DNA of 64,000 nt from Hydractinia symbiolongicarpus (taxonomy: Eukaryota; Cnidaria; Hydrozoa; Anthoathecata; Hydractiniidae), in the NCBI RefSeq assembly GCF_029227915.1, contig NC_079877.1, forward strand, positions 10,108,001 through 10,172,000, written 5' to 3'. Both the position numbers and the translations under genes were made by a program. The notes beneath the pieces are model-generated. The model had not been told where the DNA came from, made no database searches, and was given only the letters and a program-made list of their open reading frames with translations. Shown here piece after piece: positions 62,745 through 64,000 of the stretch (position 1 is the stretch's first letter; each line of letters opens with the position of its first letter).

Positions 62745-62975
62745 GTTTCTGAGGGGTGTTTGTTGGGCTATTTTAGATACGTTTTATTGTATGAGTTATA
62801 TTTGGTTTGTAGACAAAGCTACTTAAATCTACAGCTTGAAACAACTTTGTTATTTTATACAGGAAGATTTTTAGGGTCTGAGATGTAAGAAAGAAACAGT
62901 ATTTTGCATATTTGCAAGAAGATGCAAAGTGAAGGAAGGAAGGAGCTATATATATTTTATATATCAATGGTTTTA
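62745..62975. repeat. Uninterrupted copy of the repeat at 26300-27190
   Basis: The same blocks occur in the same order as at 26300-26505 and 27114-27190, without the ~600-bp SINE-bearing insert. Confidence 0.65.
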
Positions 62976-63056
62976 AGACCTTTAACATGTTTCTTTGCGC
63001 ATTTTGCATTTCGGATTTTAAAAGAAGATGCGAAGCAAAGGAAGAAAGCAGCTTTA

Positions 63057-63276
63057 TGTCACCACCTCGTTTCCAAGTTGTTTGGCCTCAAAGTTTTAGG
63101 TGTACTGTATGGCTTCACTAATTTAATAAAAGATATTGACGTTAAAGTAGTCTTATTTACGTCGCGCTGTAACGTCAGAAAATTTAACATATTAGACTTT
63201 GCCTCTCACAGAGACACGGAACTGGCGTATTATTATAGAGACTAGTCGATAAAGCCCGTGGAAAAATCAACTAAGG
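63057..63276. repeat. Direct repeat, copy 1
   Basis: Starts caccacctcgtttccaagtt and ends tagagactagtcgataaagcccgtgga; matches 63755-64000 over most of its length. Confidence 0.8.
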
Positions 63277-63754
63277 CAGAAGAACAATGGAAAAATAGGT
63301 TGCTTTAGATTCTTTGCTGACGTCAGCAGGGCATATACAAAAAGGAAAATTGGTGAAATTAAGTCATTTGTTGTCTGTAATGTGTAGAGGTTAAAACGCT
63401 GATCAAAATAATGTATATAGTATTGTGTGTTTTTGACAAACACCTAAGGAGATATAAGGGTTTAAAAATTTTGCTGACGTCAGCAAAGTCCCTATCAAAA
63501 GTTCCAAAAAAAGTTTTCGCTAATTCGTACACCCGTTGTATTCAACGTATAGATCTTGAAATGCTGATCAAGAAAATGTATAGGAACATGAAGTTTTGAC
63601 AAACAGTTGCGGAGATATTGGGGTTTGTAGGTTTTGTGATGACGTCATCAACCCGTCCAGTCCGAAACGGATTCGGCGACCCAGGTTTAGGTAACTTACC
63701 CAAATTGGTCCCGGGTGGTCCCTAGTCACCCACACGGTGAAAAATCATTGACGT

Positions 63755-64000
63755 TACCACCTCGTTTCCAAGTTATTTGGCCTCAAATTTTTAAGTGCAC
63801 TATAATGGTTTCATTAATTTAATATAGGATATTGACGTTAAAATAGCGTTATTGACGTCATGCCGTAACGTCAATAAACTTATCATATTAGACATGCAGT
63901 TTTCGGCAACATCAAAGGAAAATGAACACATCCACTTTGCCTGTTACGGACAGACACAGTCTCTGTATTAATATAGAGACTAGTCGATAAAGCCCGTGGA
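63755..64000. repeat. Direct repeat, copy 2 (runs to window edge)
   Basis: Same order of blocks as copy 1 (ccacctcgtttccaagtt, ttggcctcaaa, gatattgacgttaaa, actagtcgataaagcccgtgga). It continues beyond the window. Confidence 0.8.

Larger units (their letters stand above)
59172..64000. other. 3' intergenic DNA with repeats, no gene seen
   Basis: No exon can be supported. Near 59695-59755 the minus strand carries a B-box-like GTATTCGAATCC in a tRNA-like context, possibly a broken tRNA or SINE head. The other repeats are listed separately. Confidence 0.4.

Overview
This is a window of AT-rich animal DNA, most likely from a hydrozoan cnidarian of the Hydractinia type. The evidence is multi-exon genes with short GT-AG introns, an adhesion/secretin-like 7TM receptor, an SLC18B1-like transporter, an Ig-like exon resembling hydrozoan allorecognition proteins, and many cnidarian-type repeats. 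The species is an inference; no marker gene is present.

Layout. 1-311: one Ig-like exon on the minus strand, cut by the window edge. 1320-3004: a decayed PIF/Harbinger DNA transposon with terminal inverted repeats (TIRs) and a TGA target duplication. 3008-11568: intergenic DNA with dispersed repeats, two tandem-repeat fields and a pogo/Tigger-like non-autonomous element (9708-10233). 11569-20622: a minus-strand 7TM receptor gene rebuilt here as 14 in-phase exons with a long cytoplasmic tail and a TATA box upstream. 20770-31236: intergenic DNA with a tRNA-derived SINE nested in an older repeat. 31237-59171: a plus-strand MFS transporter gene of 16 in-phase exons (477 codons plus stop). 59172-64000: repeats, including a long hairpin and a duplicated block.

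The main item is a Polinton/Maverick (33421-51305, about 17.9 kb) lying in intron 4 of the transporter gene. It has TIRs of about 460-480 bp and carries a protein-primed type-B DNA polymerase (broken into four pieces), a DD35E integrase (intact), a double-jelly-roll major capsid candidate (intact), a minor capsid candidate (intact), a packaging ATPase (frameshifted), and accessory genes: 27-residue ankyrin-type repeats, a SAP-like protein, a BRO-N/coiled-coil protein, a Fic-domain protein and several small membrane proteins. I saw no adenovirus-type protease.

Features within the element that its gene list does not explain: (i) an 11-bp word, GATCGCCTGGC, found about eight times, in coding copies always in the frame that reads Asp-Arg-Leu; (ii) an AATAAA box directly before many start codons; (iii) short hairpins just after the ends of several genes; (iv) a left-end gene in which a motif-B fragment of a different DNA polymerase lineage is spliced into the ankyrin repeats and joined to a TIR copy of the polymerase N-terminus. 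The host exons are all in phase while several element genes are broken, so the breaks look like real decay rather than general sequence error, although two breaks lie at homopolymer runs (A13, G14) and could be artefacts.
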